A stretch of DNA of 37,592 nt from Clostridiales bacterium (GTDB lineage: Bacteria; Bacillota; Clostridia; Lachnospirales; Lachnospiraceae), in the NCBI GenBank assembly GCA_029012085.1, contig JAQXLK010000389.1:1-37592 (forward strand), read 5' to 3'. The notes under the pieces are model-generated. The model searched no databases. It had not been told where the DNA came from and worked only from the letters and a program-made list of their open reading frames with translations. The position numbers were made by a program, and so were the translations under genes. Shown here piece by piece: positions 1 through 9,171 of this stretch (its first letter is position 1; each line of letters begins with the position of its first letter).

Positions 1-3000
1 CTATTCACAGTCATATTGCTGATTCCGGATAAAAGTCCCATCAGATGGACATTATACGTTGCCGTTATGGTATCATTAATCGCCATTCCGGCAGCCATGA
101 CCGCCGCTGAGAAATTCCCACTCGGGTCATTATATTTCACCGGATTGCCATTCGCATACAGATATTTATGCAGCGTATCCGGGTCATAGATGCTTCCCTC
201 GTAGGTATCCATACTGATAAAGGTTCCGGTGGACGGGTTCATGTATCTTGCCCTCAGGTAGTAGAGGTTACTTGTACCGTCGTAGTACTCTCCGGTATAC
301 AGGTAGTGATTCTCGGTATCTCCACTTTGCTCTAACAGTTCCCCGTATGCATTGTAGCGGTACTTGTCACTTATTCTGCCTTCCTCGTTTATTAAGGCAC
401 GTACATCTCCATGTCCGTCATACAGATAATAAGAGGTTTTATCTCCTCTGGTCTGGCTGATTAGGGTGTCGGCTCTTGTGTATGCTGCAGCCAGATTTCC
501 GTCTGCATCTGTCTCTGCAAGAGTCTGGGAAAGACTTCCGGTGGTGTCGGATACAAAGTATACCGCTCCCCCGCTGTTGGTCTTGCTTCTGCGGACACCT
601 TCCGCATCGTAAGTGTAGGTCTCTGTGGTGCTGCCTGCCGTATACTGGATTAAGCGGTTATAGACATCATACGTGTATTCAGCCAACGTTCCGGAACCTG
701 ACTTTCTTAACAGGTTTCCATTGTCATCGTAACTGTATGCGATGGTTTCACTGCCGGTTTCTGTTACAAGCTGGTTTCGGCTGTTATACGTGTAACGGGT
801 CTTTTCCCCATCCACGGTTTTCGCTGTACGGTTGCCGGTTGCGTCATATTCGTACAGATATGTTGTGATTACGTCGTCTTTTTCAATGACCTCTTTCGTC
901 AGACGGCCTGCCTTGTCATAATCATAAGCGGTCTCTACGTTTCCGCAGGCTCCCGTTTCGGTAACCTTTGTCCGCTCCCCGCCCTTTCCAAGGGTATAGG
1001 CATATTGTGCTATGATGGTTCCGTTTTTGTCAACCACTTTCTGCAGGAGCAGGCGGTTCAGCTCATCATAGCTGTAGGTTAAGACCTGTCCGTTGGCAAA
1101 TGCTGCCGTCTCCCGGTTGCCGTTGGCATCATAGGTGTAGACAGTGGCGGTTCCGTTATGGGCGATGACACGGGTCAGACGGTCCATGTTGTCATATTCA
1201 TATTTAGAAGATGTCTGTGTTTCATCATCCTGTAATACTGCAATCTCACTGGTTCTTCCATACCGGTCGTAGGTGTAGGTAATCTTCTGTCCATTTTCGT
1301 AAGCTTTCTCCGCTAATTCGCCATACGCATTATAGCGGTATGTGATATGGCTGTCCCCTGCTGTGACATCCGTTACCCTTCCAAAGGTATCATAGGTATA
1401 CTCCAGGAACTGCTCCCCGGTCTTCTGCCGGATGAGGCGGTCTTCCTTGTCATAGGTATACATGGTTTTAACACCGTTATAATCCGTGGAAGCCGTCAGC
1501 ATTCCATGGCTGTCATATTCAAAGCTGCTTTCGGAGCCGTCTGCAAGGACGGTACGGATTCTTCTGGAATCCGCATCATACACATAACCTGTGGTATTGC
1601 CATTGGCATCTGTGATTCCCGTCAGATTTCCGGTCTGGTCATAGGAATACGTTGTAACGGAACCGTTATTCTGTTCCACCTGAATCAGGCGGTCGCTGTT
1701 ATCATAAGCATATTCCGTCTTTCTTCCGGCGGCATCCTTCTGCCGGACTGTCCTTCCCCTCTCATCATACTCTGTTTCCACATAAGTGCCGTCCGCATAA
1801 ATGACCTTTGTACGGTTTCCGTTTTTGTCATACTCGTAACGGGTCACATTTCCTTTGGCATCTGTGGTGGAAGTCTGTAATGACAGTTCATTATAGGTGA
1901 AGCTGGTCACATTACCTTCGCTGTCTGTAACCGAAGTATTCCGGTTCAGCTCATCATAGGTATAGGTAGTTACCGCCCCGGTTGGTGAGGTAACCGTCTT
2001 CACGTTATAATTCTTATCGTAAGTATAAGAGGTTACATTTCCCCTTGCATCCGTCTGTTTTAACAGATTCCCGGTTTTATCGTATGTATATGCTGTCACC
2101 AGTCCTGTCCGGCTGGTGGTCTTTGTGTTTCTGCCTTCCGCATCGTATTCAAACAGTTCGGAAGTTCCATCGGAATACAGAATTTTTGTCACATTTCCGG
2201 CTGAATCATACTGGTACTCCGTCCTTCTTCCTTTGCCATCCACCGCTGCTGTCATCTTTCCGCTGGCATTCCGCTCTACGGATGTGACATTGCCGTCAGC
2301 ATCAATGGTCTGGACCAGTTCATCCGCCTCATTATAGACATAGGTGGTAGTCCTCTCTTCCGTTCCTTCCTCTGTCACGACATAGGTGGTCTGGGTCAGA
2401 CGGTTTCCGTTTCCATCATAGGTATTGACGGTACGGTTTCCGGCACTGTCCTGTGTCTCAATGACATTGCCGTCCCCATCATATCTGGCCGTCATGACGG
2501 TGCCGAGTTCGTCGGCAATTCCGGTTACATTTCCCTTTTTGTCATTTGTGTAAGTTGTGGTATTTCCCTCTGCGTCGGTAGTTCCGGACAGATTTCCATT
2601 CTTGTCATAATCCATAAGAATTTCCGTATCATCCACCGTCTTCATGGAAGTAACCTGGTTATCTGCATTATATGTATTTTTCAGGGTATTGCCGTTGGCA
2701 TCCGTTACGGTTGTCAGGTTGCCGCTTTCATCATAAGTGAAACCGGTCACATTTCCCTCTGCATCCGTTTTGGTCAGGACATTGCCATAGGAATCATAGG
2801 TGCTCTTCGTTGTATTGCCGTTGGCATCCGTAGTACTCAGCACATTTCCATAATCATCATACACATAAACTGTTTTGTTGCCTAGCCGGTCTTTTACCAC
2901 TTCCGTCCTTCCATCCACATCATGCTCGTACTCCATCCGGTTTCCGTCTGCATCAATAACCGCCACAAGCCTTCCCTCTTCGTCATACTCATTTCTTCCC

Positions 3001-6000
3001 ACCGCAATGCCGGACGGGTCAATGATATCGATAAGGTTATGGTTATCGTCATAGGTAAAGCTGACCGTCCTGCCTGCATCATCCGTTACGCTTATCAGGT
3101 CATCCCGGCTGTCGTAGGCGTAGGTAATGGTGCTGACAACGGTATCGTTCTTTTCCTGTGCCTTTATGATTCTTCCCTGTTCATCCCTGGTAAAGGTTAT
3201 GCCTTTACCGTCGGAATGGGTAAATCCGTTTTTGGATATTTTCACTGTATTGCCACTGGTGTCCTCTATCTTCATCAGACCATGGGCTTCATCCAGATAC
3301 ATCTTTGTGCCGTCCTCCCTGGTAAGGATATAGGAACGGGAATCCTGCATCTCTTCCGCTTCAAATATAAGGCTGCCTCCCGCAAGCATGGCGGTATGGT
3401 CTCCCGCAAGCTCCAGTTTCACCTTCTGGTTTGTTACACAGGCAAACTCCACTTCCACCTCATAGATTGGAACCAGTGCCCGGCGTTCCGGTGATACCTT
3501 CAGTTCAAAACGGTCACTGGTGCCGTCACCATACATGATTGTAACATCATGGCATGCATTCTGGACAACCTGGTATCTGGTAGCAAAGAAACTTCCCGTC
3601 TGCACCATCTCATATCCTTCGGTGATATCGGATGCCTCCTTCATGCTGACACTCTGCAGGGCAAGCCTCCATCCGGTTCCAAAATCACCGCTTTCCTTGT
3701 TGCGGCTGTCATAACATCTGGTTACCGTCAGCGGCACACCGGATACATTGGAATCAATATCCGTAAATCCAATGGACATGTTGCCGACCTTCAGGTTTCC
3801 TTCCACATTGAGCCCCTGCTCTACCCGGGTGCAGTTTCCGCCATTGTCCACTGCGGTCAGCCGAAGTACATAACGTCCGTTTTCCAGAAGGCTGGTATCC
3901 AGTGTTCCCAGTACTTCTTCCTCCACCGGCTCTGTTCCCCGGCAGATTAAGGTATAGCTGTCCGCACCTTCCATCTTGTATTCTAAGGTATAGTAAGAAA
4001 GTCCCTGCTCATCCGATACCGTACCGCAGATATCCGTCTTTACTTTGACTGTACTTTCCGGTTCCGGTGACAAAATATCTGCCTTTGGATGTGTCTTGTC
4101 TGCCCCATCCAGAAACCGTACAGTGGAAGATATACTCTTTTCTTCTCCGTCCACCATGGCAGACAGAACTACTTCCAGTTCTCCTGCTTCTGTTCCGGTA
4201 ATCTCTGCCGTTCTGCCCTGGATTGCTATATTTCTGCCTCCGGCTGTCAGTTTTACATCCGAAGCGGATGCCGGATAGGTAAGATATGCCTGTATGGTCT
4301 CTCCTGCATCTGCCATGTTCTTAGATAATACCAGATTCAGGGCATCATCGTTTTCCTCCACAGTCATCATAAGGCTGCATACAGAAGACAGACCTGCTGT
4401 ATCTTCTGCCGTAATCTCTATTTTATAGACACCCGGCACAAGACCATCCGTATCCACTGTGGCAATCTTTGCATTCTCTACCTTCTTGTCTCCACTCGCC
4501 AAAACAACCGGCTCTGCTGTCTCTTCTCCATCCACGCATCTTGTTTCTGTCACAGTATAGGATTGAATCTTCTCATTATCCGTAATACTTCCAATGATAT
4601 CCACTGCCCCGGTAATGGTGCCGCTCTTCGGAGATGTAATGGTAATCTGTGGCGGTGTGGTATCGCGGTTATCTACCACGCTGACCGTTTTTGATGCTTT
4701 TCCTACATTTTCGCCAATATCCTTGGCTTCTACTGTTATCTCACATTCCCCGGCTTCCTCCGGTGTATAGGCAAATTTCCCAAAACTGCTGGCAAGCTCC
4801 TGCCCATTCACATATATGTGAAACTCTGTAATTCCATAATCGTCAGTGGCGGATGCTTCCACATAGAATTCTTCACCTAGTTCTGCAACAGTCTTGCTGA
4901 CACTCAGTGAAACCTTTGGTGGTGTCGTATCGTCCGGCTGCTCATAGGTACGGGCATCCGCACTTTTTACCACACAGACTGCCGGTCTGCTTTCGGTTCC
5001 CTCCACATCCGTTACAACATATTTCACCAGATAGGTTGTACCAAAGGAAACCGATGCCGGCATTTTCCCCTTTGTCCATTCCATATCGTGGATTTCTTTA
5101 TAATAGAATTTCTCACTTCGGATACCCTTTTTTGCATCCGAAGGATGATCCTCATCATATGCATCATAACTGACATTCACCAGACATTTTGTTTTGTCTG
5201 TTTTACTCTGCATTACACTGGCTTCCACCTTAGCAACCGGGCGGTGCTGTGACAGAATTAATTTTTTATACTGATGGGTATCTGACCACCGGATATAGGA
5301 ATCCAGGGCAGCATTCCCCTTTGTCGGGTCATCACTGACACGGAGACTGATTTCATAGGCTCCCGGATTCTTGAATATGGTAATCGGTTTCTCCTTTACC
5401 AGCGTTTCCTTCTCATCATTCCCGTTATCTTCGCCAAATGCAGATTTGTCATACACATAGGTCCATTCCTGGCTTCCGGCAGGGTCTCCATCCTTATCCT
5501 GATACGTATTGGAATATTCCACTTCCTCATCGGTGGACAGAGTATCTCCTATGGTATAATCCCCTTTTTTCACATCTGCCGCAATCAGTGCTTCAATCCG
5601 ACTCACTGCTTCCTCCACCGATACCGAATCCGCACTTTCTTCATCTTCCGTTTCCCCTGCTGCTCCTTTCAGGATAAAATTACTGCCCTTTTTATCCAGC
5701 GTATTGGTCAGTGCACTGTACTGACTGATGGCATCATTTTTACCGATACCGAAAAAGGCTGCATCATTACTGATTAAGGCTCCTGCCACTTCTGCCATTC
5801 TGTCTGTATCAGACAATTCCGGTACAGAGGTCTGGCTTAAATTGATAACATAATGGTTGGTGCCGGAAGTCCAGTCGTGTCCATTGACAACGTCAGACAG
5901 GCTTTCTCCTTTAATTGTCTGCATGACGATATTCTTAAATGTGAAGTAGGACTGCTGATTACAGCCATGACGATCATGACTAATAATGGGACCATAACCA

Positions 6001-8234
6001 TACGCCTCTATTCCATCATCCGGTAAAACATACTGATCAATGAGAAGCTTTTCGCCATCATATACTGTCAGTATGTTCTTATCTACAACAATTTTCAGAT
6101 GATGTTCATCATACAGATTCTTCATAGGAAATGTCCGCAACAGACGCCCTGCATATGCTATAGAATCGTATTTTCCATTTCTAAATACCTTAAGATCTGT
6201 CTTTTTAATCTGTATCAGTTTCAAACCAGACTGGGTAACCAGTATACAATATCCCTGTATATAATTTTCCTCATCGGATACCATCGTATTAAAAAGAAAA
6301 CCACCGCCTTCTATACTGTGCCAGTCTGTTTTGTCTCTCTGAAGATCAAATTCAAATACCTTTCTGCTGCTGTCATTGTCCTCCACATATAAAAAATCTT
6401 TGATTGCACTGCATGGATATCCCAGCATAACAATGTCTTCGCCTTCATATATAATATGTCTATCCAATGCAGGAGAAGAACCGTCCTTATAGTTATAATG
6501 GTCATACTCCTTCCATGCAAATGTATCCTGTGCCGTAAGTGCAGATGTAGAGACGGTACTGACCTTTGCATGGATTCCCTGCTGTTCCATATATTCCTGT
6601 ACCTTTTCCGTTTCTGCAGCATACTGTTTTAATGTCTCTCCGTCCGCATTTCCCACCGTAAAGATGATGTCGGCTGTCCGGCTCTTTTGAATGGACATGG
6701 ATGAAGACGGTGCCTGGTTTGTAATCTCGAAGACAACTCCTTCCTCCGGCTTTTCATCCGTATCTCCGCTTAAATATTCTGCTTCATTGATCAGGGATTC
6801 TATCGTGTCATCAAAATGTTCCTGTACACTTAATTTCACCTTGTATGTTCCTACATTCTGGAGGGAATACTGTACCTCTGTCTCATTGTCTTTTCTTGTG
6901 TCCACCAGTTCATCTTCCGTATAGTTTCCGTCCAGGTTTGCATCATAATACAGTTCCCAGATTCGCTTTGTTATGGTATCTCCTGCTTCTGATACGGAAG
7001 CATCCGCCAGCTCCACCACTGCCGTTCCATTCTCATCCCGGACATAGGTTCTGCTTATGGCAGCAAAATTAAAATCTGCCACCGGTGCCACATCTTCCGC
7101 AATGCTTATGGTCTTTGTGACCGGGAACTCGTTGGTTCCGTCCGTCGCCACCGCCGTAATCTTATATGTTCCTGCTTCTTTAAAAAGCAGTTCCCGGTGA
7201 TTCCATGCCGCTGCATCTTCATCATAGAACACGACAGCATCCTGCTGGTCTCCGCCTTCCTTTATAATCATAATCTCTGTATTTTCCTTATCTAACCGGT
7301 CTGTCTCCCCTTCGATATCCAGATGAAGTATAATTTTCCGGTTTACTTTCAGACTACCAGACACCCGGATATCCATGGAATCAATCCGCGTAGCATGTCT
7401 TCTCGGCACATAAGGACATACATATCCTGTGTCGTTCCATCCCTGAATTTTGACACAGTTATTTCCTTCTTTATAATCGCTGTATGTTAACAGGACAGAA
7501 TGATTCCACAGCGTATCCTCATTTCCACGCCAGAAACGGAGTTCTGCTGCCCCTTCTTCCTCTTCCGACACGATATGCTTATATACACCTTCTTCTATTT
7601 CATCCTCCAGTAAAACAGGTGCAAACTTCGTTCTGTCTGCATTCCGGAGCACTATGTTTTCCCCGTCATTATCCGCTTTTGATGCACTGGTAAAATTTAC
7701 GGAAAATATCGCATTCGACTTTTCCCAGTCCATAAATTCATAATAATCCAGATAAATAACATCACCGGCATGGAATCCTTCTTCCAAGACCGCACTGCCG
7801 TCCCAGTATCCATACTCATGCCCCAGCGCATGGTATGCATCGTGGTCGTCTCTTCCACCGGCGCTCCACGAATTCCACTGAGTCGTTTTCGTGGAATCAT
7901 AACGGTTAAAGGTTACATTATACGTACTGACCGGCACCCGGGCACTCCATGTGGTTCCATTCATCCGGGTCATGATATACCTGTCGTGCCCGAAAGTATT
8001 ATCCACCAGCTCAATGACAGCATCATCATTTCCAATCCAATGTTCCGGTGTATCATCCACCAGATACAGAGTGGTATAAGACTCCGCCCTTACAATCGGT
8101 GCAAAGTTGTCCACCTGCAGACTGCTCATCAAAACTGCGATAGTCAGAATTACTGCCAGTATGCGTTTGAACATCTTTCGTTTTCTTCCTATCCATTGTA
8201 CCTTTTTTAAGGTTCGCTTTTGCCTGTTTTCCAT
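1..8234 (-). CDS. Giant secreted RHS/YD-repeat protein (polymorphic-toxin-like), partial: C-terminus beyond window start
   Basis: ATG at 8234 preceded by GGAGGGAGAATT. N-terminus MENRQKRTLKKVQWIGRKRKMFKRILAVILTIAVLMSSLQVDNFAPIVRAES reads as a long-n-region signal peptide. Frame checked at the start, near 5000 (..KYVVTDVEGTESRP..) and at the window start; all agree. Many YD repeats (e.g. NGNTTKSTYDSYGNVLTKTDAEGNVTGFTYDESGNLTTVTDANGN) and RHS core YLYTGEYYDGTSNLYYLRARYMNPSTGTFISMDTYEGSIYDPDTLHKYLYANGNPVKYNDPSGN. Confidence 0.95.
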   Translation of the reverse strand, partial: MENRQKRTLKKVQWIGRKRKMFKRILAVILTIAVLMSSLQVDNFAPIVRAESYTTLYLVDDTPEHWIGNDDAVIELVDNTFGHDRYIMTRMNGTTWSARVPVSTYNVTFNRYDSTKTTQWNSWSAGGRDDHDAYHALGHEYGYWDGSAVLEEGFHAGDVIYLDYYEFMDWEKSNAIFSVNFTSASKADNDGENIVLRNADRTKFAPVLLEDEIEEGVYKHIVSEEEEGAAELRFWRGNEDTLWNHSVLLTYSDYKEGNNCVKIQGWNDTGYVCPYVPRRHATRIDSMDIRVSGSLKVNRKIILHLDIEGETDRLDKENTEIMIIKEGGDQQDAVVFYDEDAAAWNHRELLFKEAGTYKITAVATDGTNEFPVTKTISIAEDVAPVADFNFAAISRTYVRDENGTAVVELADASVSEAGDTITKRIWELYYDANLDGNYTEDELVDTRKDNETEVQYSLQNVGTYKVKLSVQEHFDDTIESLINEAEYLSGDTDEKPEEGVVFEITNQAPSSSMSIQKSRTADIIFTVGNADGETLKQYAAETEKVQEYMEQQGIHAKVSTVSTSALTAQDTFAWKEYDHYNYKDGSSPALDRHIIYEGEDIVMLGYPCSAIKDFLYVEDNDSSRKVFEFDLQRDKTDWHSIEGGGFLFNTMVSDEENYIQGYCILVTQSGLKLIQIKKTDLKVFRNGKYDSIAYAGRLLRTFPMKNLYDEHHLKIVVDKNILTVYDGEKLLIDQYVLPDDGIEAYGYGPIISHDRHGCNQQSYFTFKNIVMQTIKGESLSDVVNGHDWTSGTNHYVINLSQTSVPELSDTDRMAEVAGALISNDAAFFGIGKNDAISQYSALTNTLDKKGSNFILKGAAGETEDEESADSVSVEEAVSRIEALIAADVKKGDYTIGDTLSTDEEVEYSNTYQDKDGDPAGSQEWTYVYDKSAFGEDNGNDEKETLVKEKPITIFKNPGAYEISLRVSDDPTKGNAALDSYIRWSDTHQYKKLILSQHRPVAKVEASVMQSKTDKTKCLVNVSYDAYDEDHPSDAKKGIRSEKFYYKEIHDMEWTKGKMPASVSFGTTYLVKYVVTDVEGTESRPAVCVVKSADARTYEQPDDTTPPKVSLSVSKTVAELGEEFYVEASATDDYGITEFHIYVNGQELASSFGKFAYTPEEAGECEITVEAKDIGENVGKASKTVSVVDNRDTTPPQITITSPKSGTITGAVDIIGSITDNEKIQSYTVTETRCVDGEETAEPVVLASGDKKVENAKIATVDTDGLVPGVYKIEITAEDTAGLSSVCSLMMTVEENDDALNLVLSKNMADAGETIQAYLTYPASASDVKLTAGGRNIAIQGRTAEITGTEAGELEVVLSAMVDGEEKSISSTVRFLDGADKTHPKADILSPEPESTVKVKTDICGTVSDEQGLSYYTLEYKMEGADSYTLICRGTEPVEEEVLGTLDTSLLENGRYVLRLTAVDNGGNCTRVEQGLNVEGNLKVGNMSIGFTDIDSNVSGVPLTVTRCYDSRNKESGDFGTGWRLALQSVSMKEASDITEGYEMVQTGSFFATRYQVVQNACHDVTIMYGDGTSDRFELKVSPERRALVPIYEVEVEFACVTNQKVKLELAGDHTAMLAGGSLIFEAEEMQDSRSYILTREDGTKMYLDEAHGLMKIEDTSGNTVKISKNGFTHSDGKGITFTRDEQGRIIKAQEKNDTVVSTITYAYDSRDDLISVTDDAGRTVSFTYDDNHNLIDIIDPSGIAVGRNEYDEEGRLVAVIDADGNRMEYEHDVDGRTEVVKDRLGNKTVYVYDDYGNVLSTTDANGNTTKSTYDSYGNVLTKTDAEGNVTGFTYDESGNLTTVTDANGNTLKNTYNADNQVTSMKTVDDTEILMDYDKNGNLSGTTDAEGNTTTYTNDKKGNVTGIADELGTVMTARYDGDGNVIETQDSAGNRTVNTYDGNGNRLTQTTYVVTEEGTEERTTTYVYNEADELVQTIDADGNVTSVERNASGKMTAAVDGKGRRTEYQYDSAGNVTKILYSDGTSELFEYDAEGRNTKTTSRTGLVTAYTYDKTGNLLKQTDARGNVTSYTYDKNYNVKTVTSPTGAVTTYTYDELNRNTSVTDSEGNVTSFTYNELSLQTSTTDAKGNVTRYEYDKNGNRTKVIYADGTYVETEYDERGRTVRQKDAAGRKTEYAYDNSDRLIQVEQNNGSVTTYSYDQTGNLTGITDANGNTTGYVYDADSRRIRTVLADGSESSFEYDSHGMLTASTDYNGVKTMYTYDKEDRLIRQKTGEQFLEYTYDTFGRVTDVTAGDSHITYRYNAYGELAEKAYENGQKITYTYDRYGRTSEIAVLQDDETQTSSKYEYDNMDRLTRVIAHNGTATVYTYDANGNRETAAFANGQVLTYSYDELNRLLLQKVVDKNGTIIAQYAYTLGKGGERTKVTETGACGNVETAYDYDKAGRLTKEVIEKDDVITTYLYEYDATGNRTAKTVDGEKTRYTYNSRNQLVTETGSETIAYSYDDNGNLLRKSGSGTLAEYTYDVYNRLIQYTAGSTTETYTYDAEGVRRSKTNSGGAVYFVSDTTGSLSQTLAETDADGNLAAAYTRADTLISQTRGDKTSYYLYDGHGDVRALINEEGRISDKYRYNAYGELLEQSGDTENHYLYTGEYYDGTSNLYYLRARYMNPSTGTFISMDTYEGSIYDPDTLHKYLYANGNPVKYNDPSGNFSAAVMAAGMAINDTITATYNVHLMGLLSGISNMTVN

Positions 8235-8272
8235 AATTCTCCCTCCATCGGTTTCATTTTTTAAGAATTGAA

Positions 8273-8302
8273 CAAAAAATCAGCCGCTTTTTTCAGCGAC
8301 CT
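8273..8302 (-). terminator. Possible weak intrinsic terminator/attenuator between agrB and the RHS gene
   Basis: Minus strand GGTCGCT-GAAAAA-AGCGGCT-GATTTTTTG: 7-bp stem including wobbles followed by a T run. Confidence 0.5.
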
Positions 8303-8320
8303 TGCTCATCTTCCAAAATT

Positions 8321-8884
8321 TTATCTTTTATCACCAGCAATTTTTAATATTGCTGACAAACAAACAATTATTTCTGTATACAAAATAATATGTAATCCTA
8401 CGCTGTAATTACACACATAAAATGCAATCGCTGCTCCTCCAAGCAGAGACATCACTCTCCGCCTCTGCCTGGAAAAGTATTTCTGTGCATTGTCCGCTGG
8501 CATTCTTTTAGAATCAGCTGCTGCTAATTTATATATCCCAAACAGACATACGAAGATTACAATCAGCATGATTTTATCCGGCATCCAAGTCATCTCGGAA
8601 ACCTTCAAACCACCTACAATCACTCCACATGACAGAAAAAAACAAGTACTGAACTTCTTCATGTGAATCCCTTCCACATAAGCTCTCTGGGAAAAGAAAA
8701 TTGCCATAAGCAATACACATTCCCATATCTTGCCCATGTAAACGGCAAAACCCATACTGGTCGCTACACACAGCAGCAATTCTATGCCGGTTTGAAACCC
8801 ATACTTATAGATTGCATAATCCTCTTTCTCAATAACACCCTGTGACAGGATATAATTTGCCAGACGCTCTGCCAGTTTCTCCAT
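8321..8884 (-). CDS. agrB: AgrB-type accessory gene regulator membrane peptidase
   Basis: 187 aa, multiple hydrophobic segments, motif RAYVEGIHMKKFSTC with His and Cys 7 residues apart as in AgrB catalytic pairs; ATG overlaps the agrD stop (ATGA). Confidence 0.9.
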   Translation of the reverse strand: MEKLAERLANYILSQGVIEKEDYAIYKYGFQTGIELLLCVATSMGFAVYMGKIWECVLLMAIFFSQRAYVEGIHMKKFSTCFFLSCGVIVGGLKVSEMTWMPDKIMLIVIFVCLFGIYKLAAADSKRMPADNAQKYFSRQRRRVMSLLGGAAIAFYVCNYSVGLHIILYTEIIVCLSAILKIAGDKR

Positions 8885-9033
8885 CAGAAATTCCTCAATT
8901 TACTCAAGTCTGGTTTTTCCGGCTGGTGAAAGATACACACGCAGCATGCACGGGCACCAAAATGAGCAGATAACAATGCAAACAATGAAATAATATGTGC
9001 AGCATTTTTAATATTGAATAATCGATTGATCAT
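8884..9033 (-). CDS. agrD: AgrD-type cyclic autoinducer pro-peptide, 49 aa
   Basis: MINRLFNIKNAAHIISLFALLSAHFGARACCVCIFHQPEKPDLSKLRNF: amphipathic N-terminus, Cys core, HQPEKP tail like clostridial AgrD peptides. RBS-like AAAGGGGTGAAGAAATG. The track start at 9066 is an upstream alternative start. Confidence 0.88.
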   Translation of the reverse strand: MINRLFNIKNAAHIISLFALLSAHFGARACCVCIFHQPEKPDLSKLRNF

Positions 9034-9055
9034 TTCTTCACCCCTTTCTTCGACA

Positions 9056-9089
9056 AATAATAGCACAAAAAAACGGTCATTTTCTGACC
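9056..9089 (-). promoter_or_regulatory. Candidate agrDB promoter: extended -10 TGCTATTAT, poor -35, small palindrome GGTCA-GAAAA-TGACC
   Basis: Minus strand ...GGTCAGAAAATGACCGTTTTTTTGTGCTATTATTTG... upstream of agrD; no good TTGACA at 16-18 bp, consistent with activator dependence. Confidence 0.55.
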
Positions 9090-9090
9090 A

Positions 9091-9123
9091 TGTAATAACT
9101 TCGTGTGTTGTTGTAATAATTTC
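9091..9123 (-). promoter_or_regulatory. Candidate AgrA/LytTR operator: two direct repeats with 21-bp period
   Basis: Minus strand GAAATTATTACA (9123..9112) and GAAGTTATTACA (9102..9091), 11/12 identical, start-to-start 21 bp, just upstream of the agrDB promoter. Confidence 0.6.
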
Positions 9124-9131
9124 CGTAAAAT

Positions 9132-9162
9132 AAAAAAAGAACTGAAATATCCAGTCCTTTTT
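9132..9162 (-). terminator. Intrinsic terminator downstream of agrC
   Basis: Minus strand AAAAAGGACTGGATATTTCAGTTCTTTTTTT: 7-bp stem AGGACTG/CAGTTCT plus T run, right after the agrC stop. Confidence 0.75.
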
Positions 9163-9171
9163 ACCATCATT

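Noticed and set aside
250-3300. Quasi-periodic repeat pattern that might look like a CRISPR or tandem DNA repeat
   Set aside because: The periodicity is degenerate and corresponds to protein-level YD repeats in an open frame; there are no identical repeats with unique spacers.
248-8210. Plus-strand and short minus-strand ORFs (e.g. 1347..1880, 2922..3494, 3549..3950, 7770..8210)
   Set aside because: They lie antisense to, or out of frame with, the giant RHS CDS; their repetitive His/Pro/Ser-rich translations are shadow-frame artefacts.
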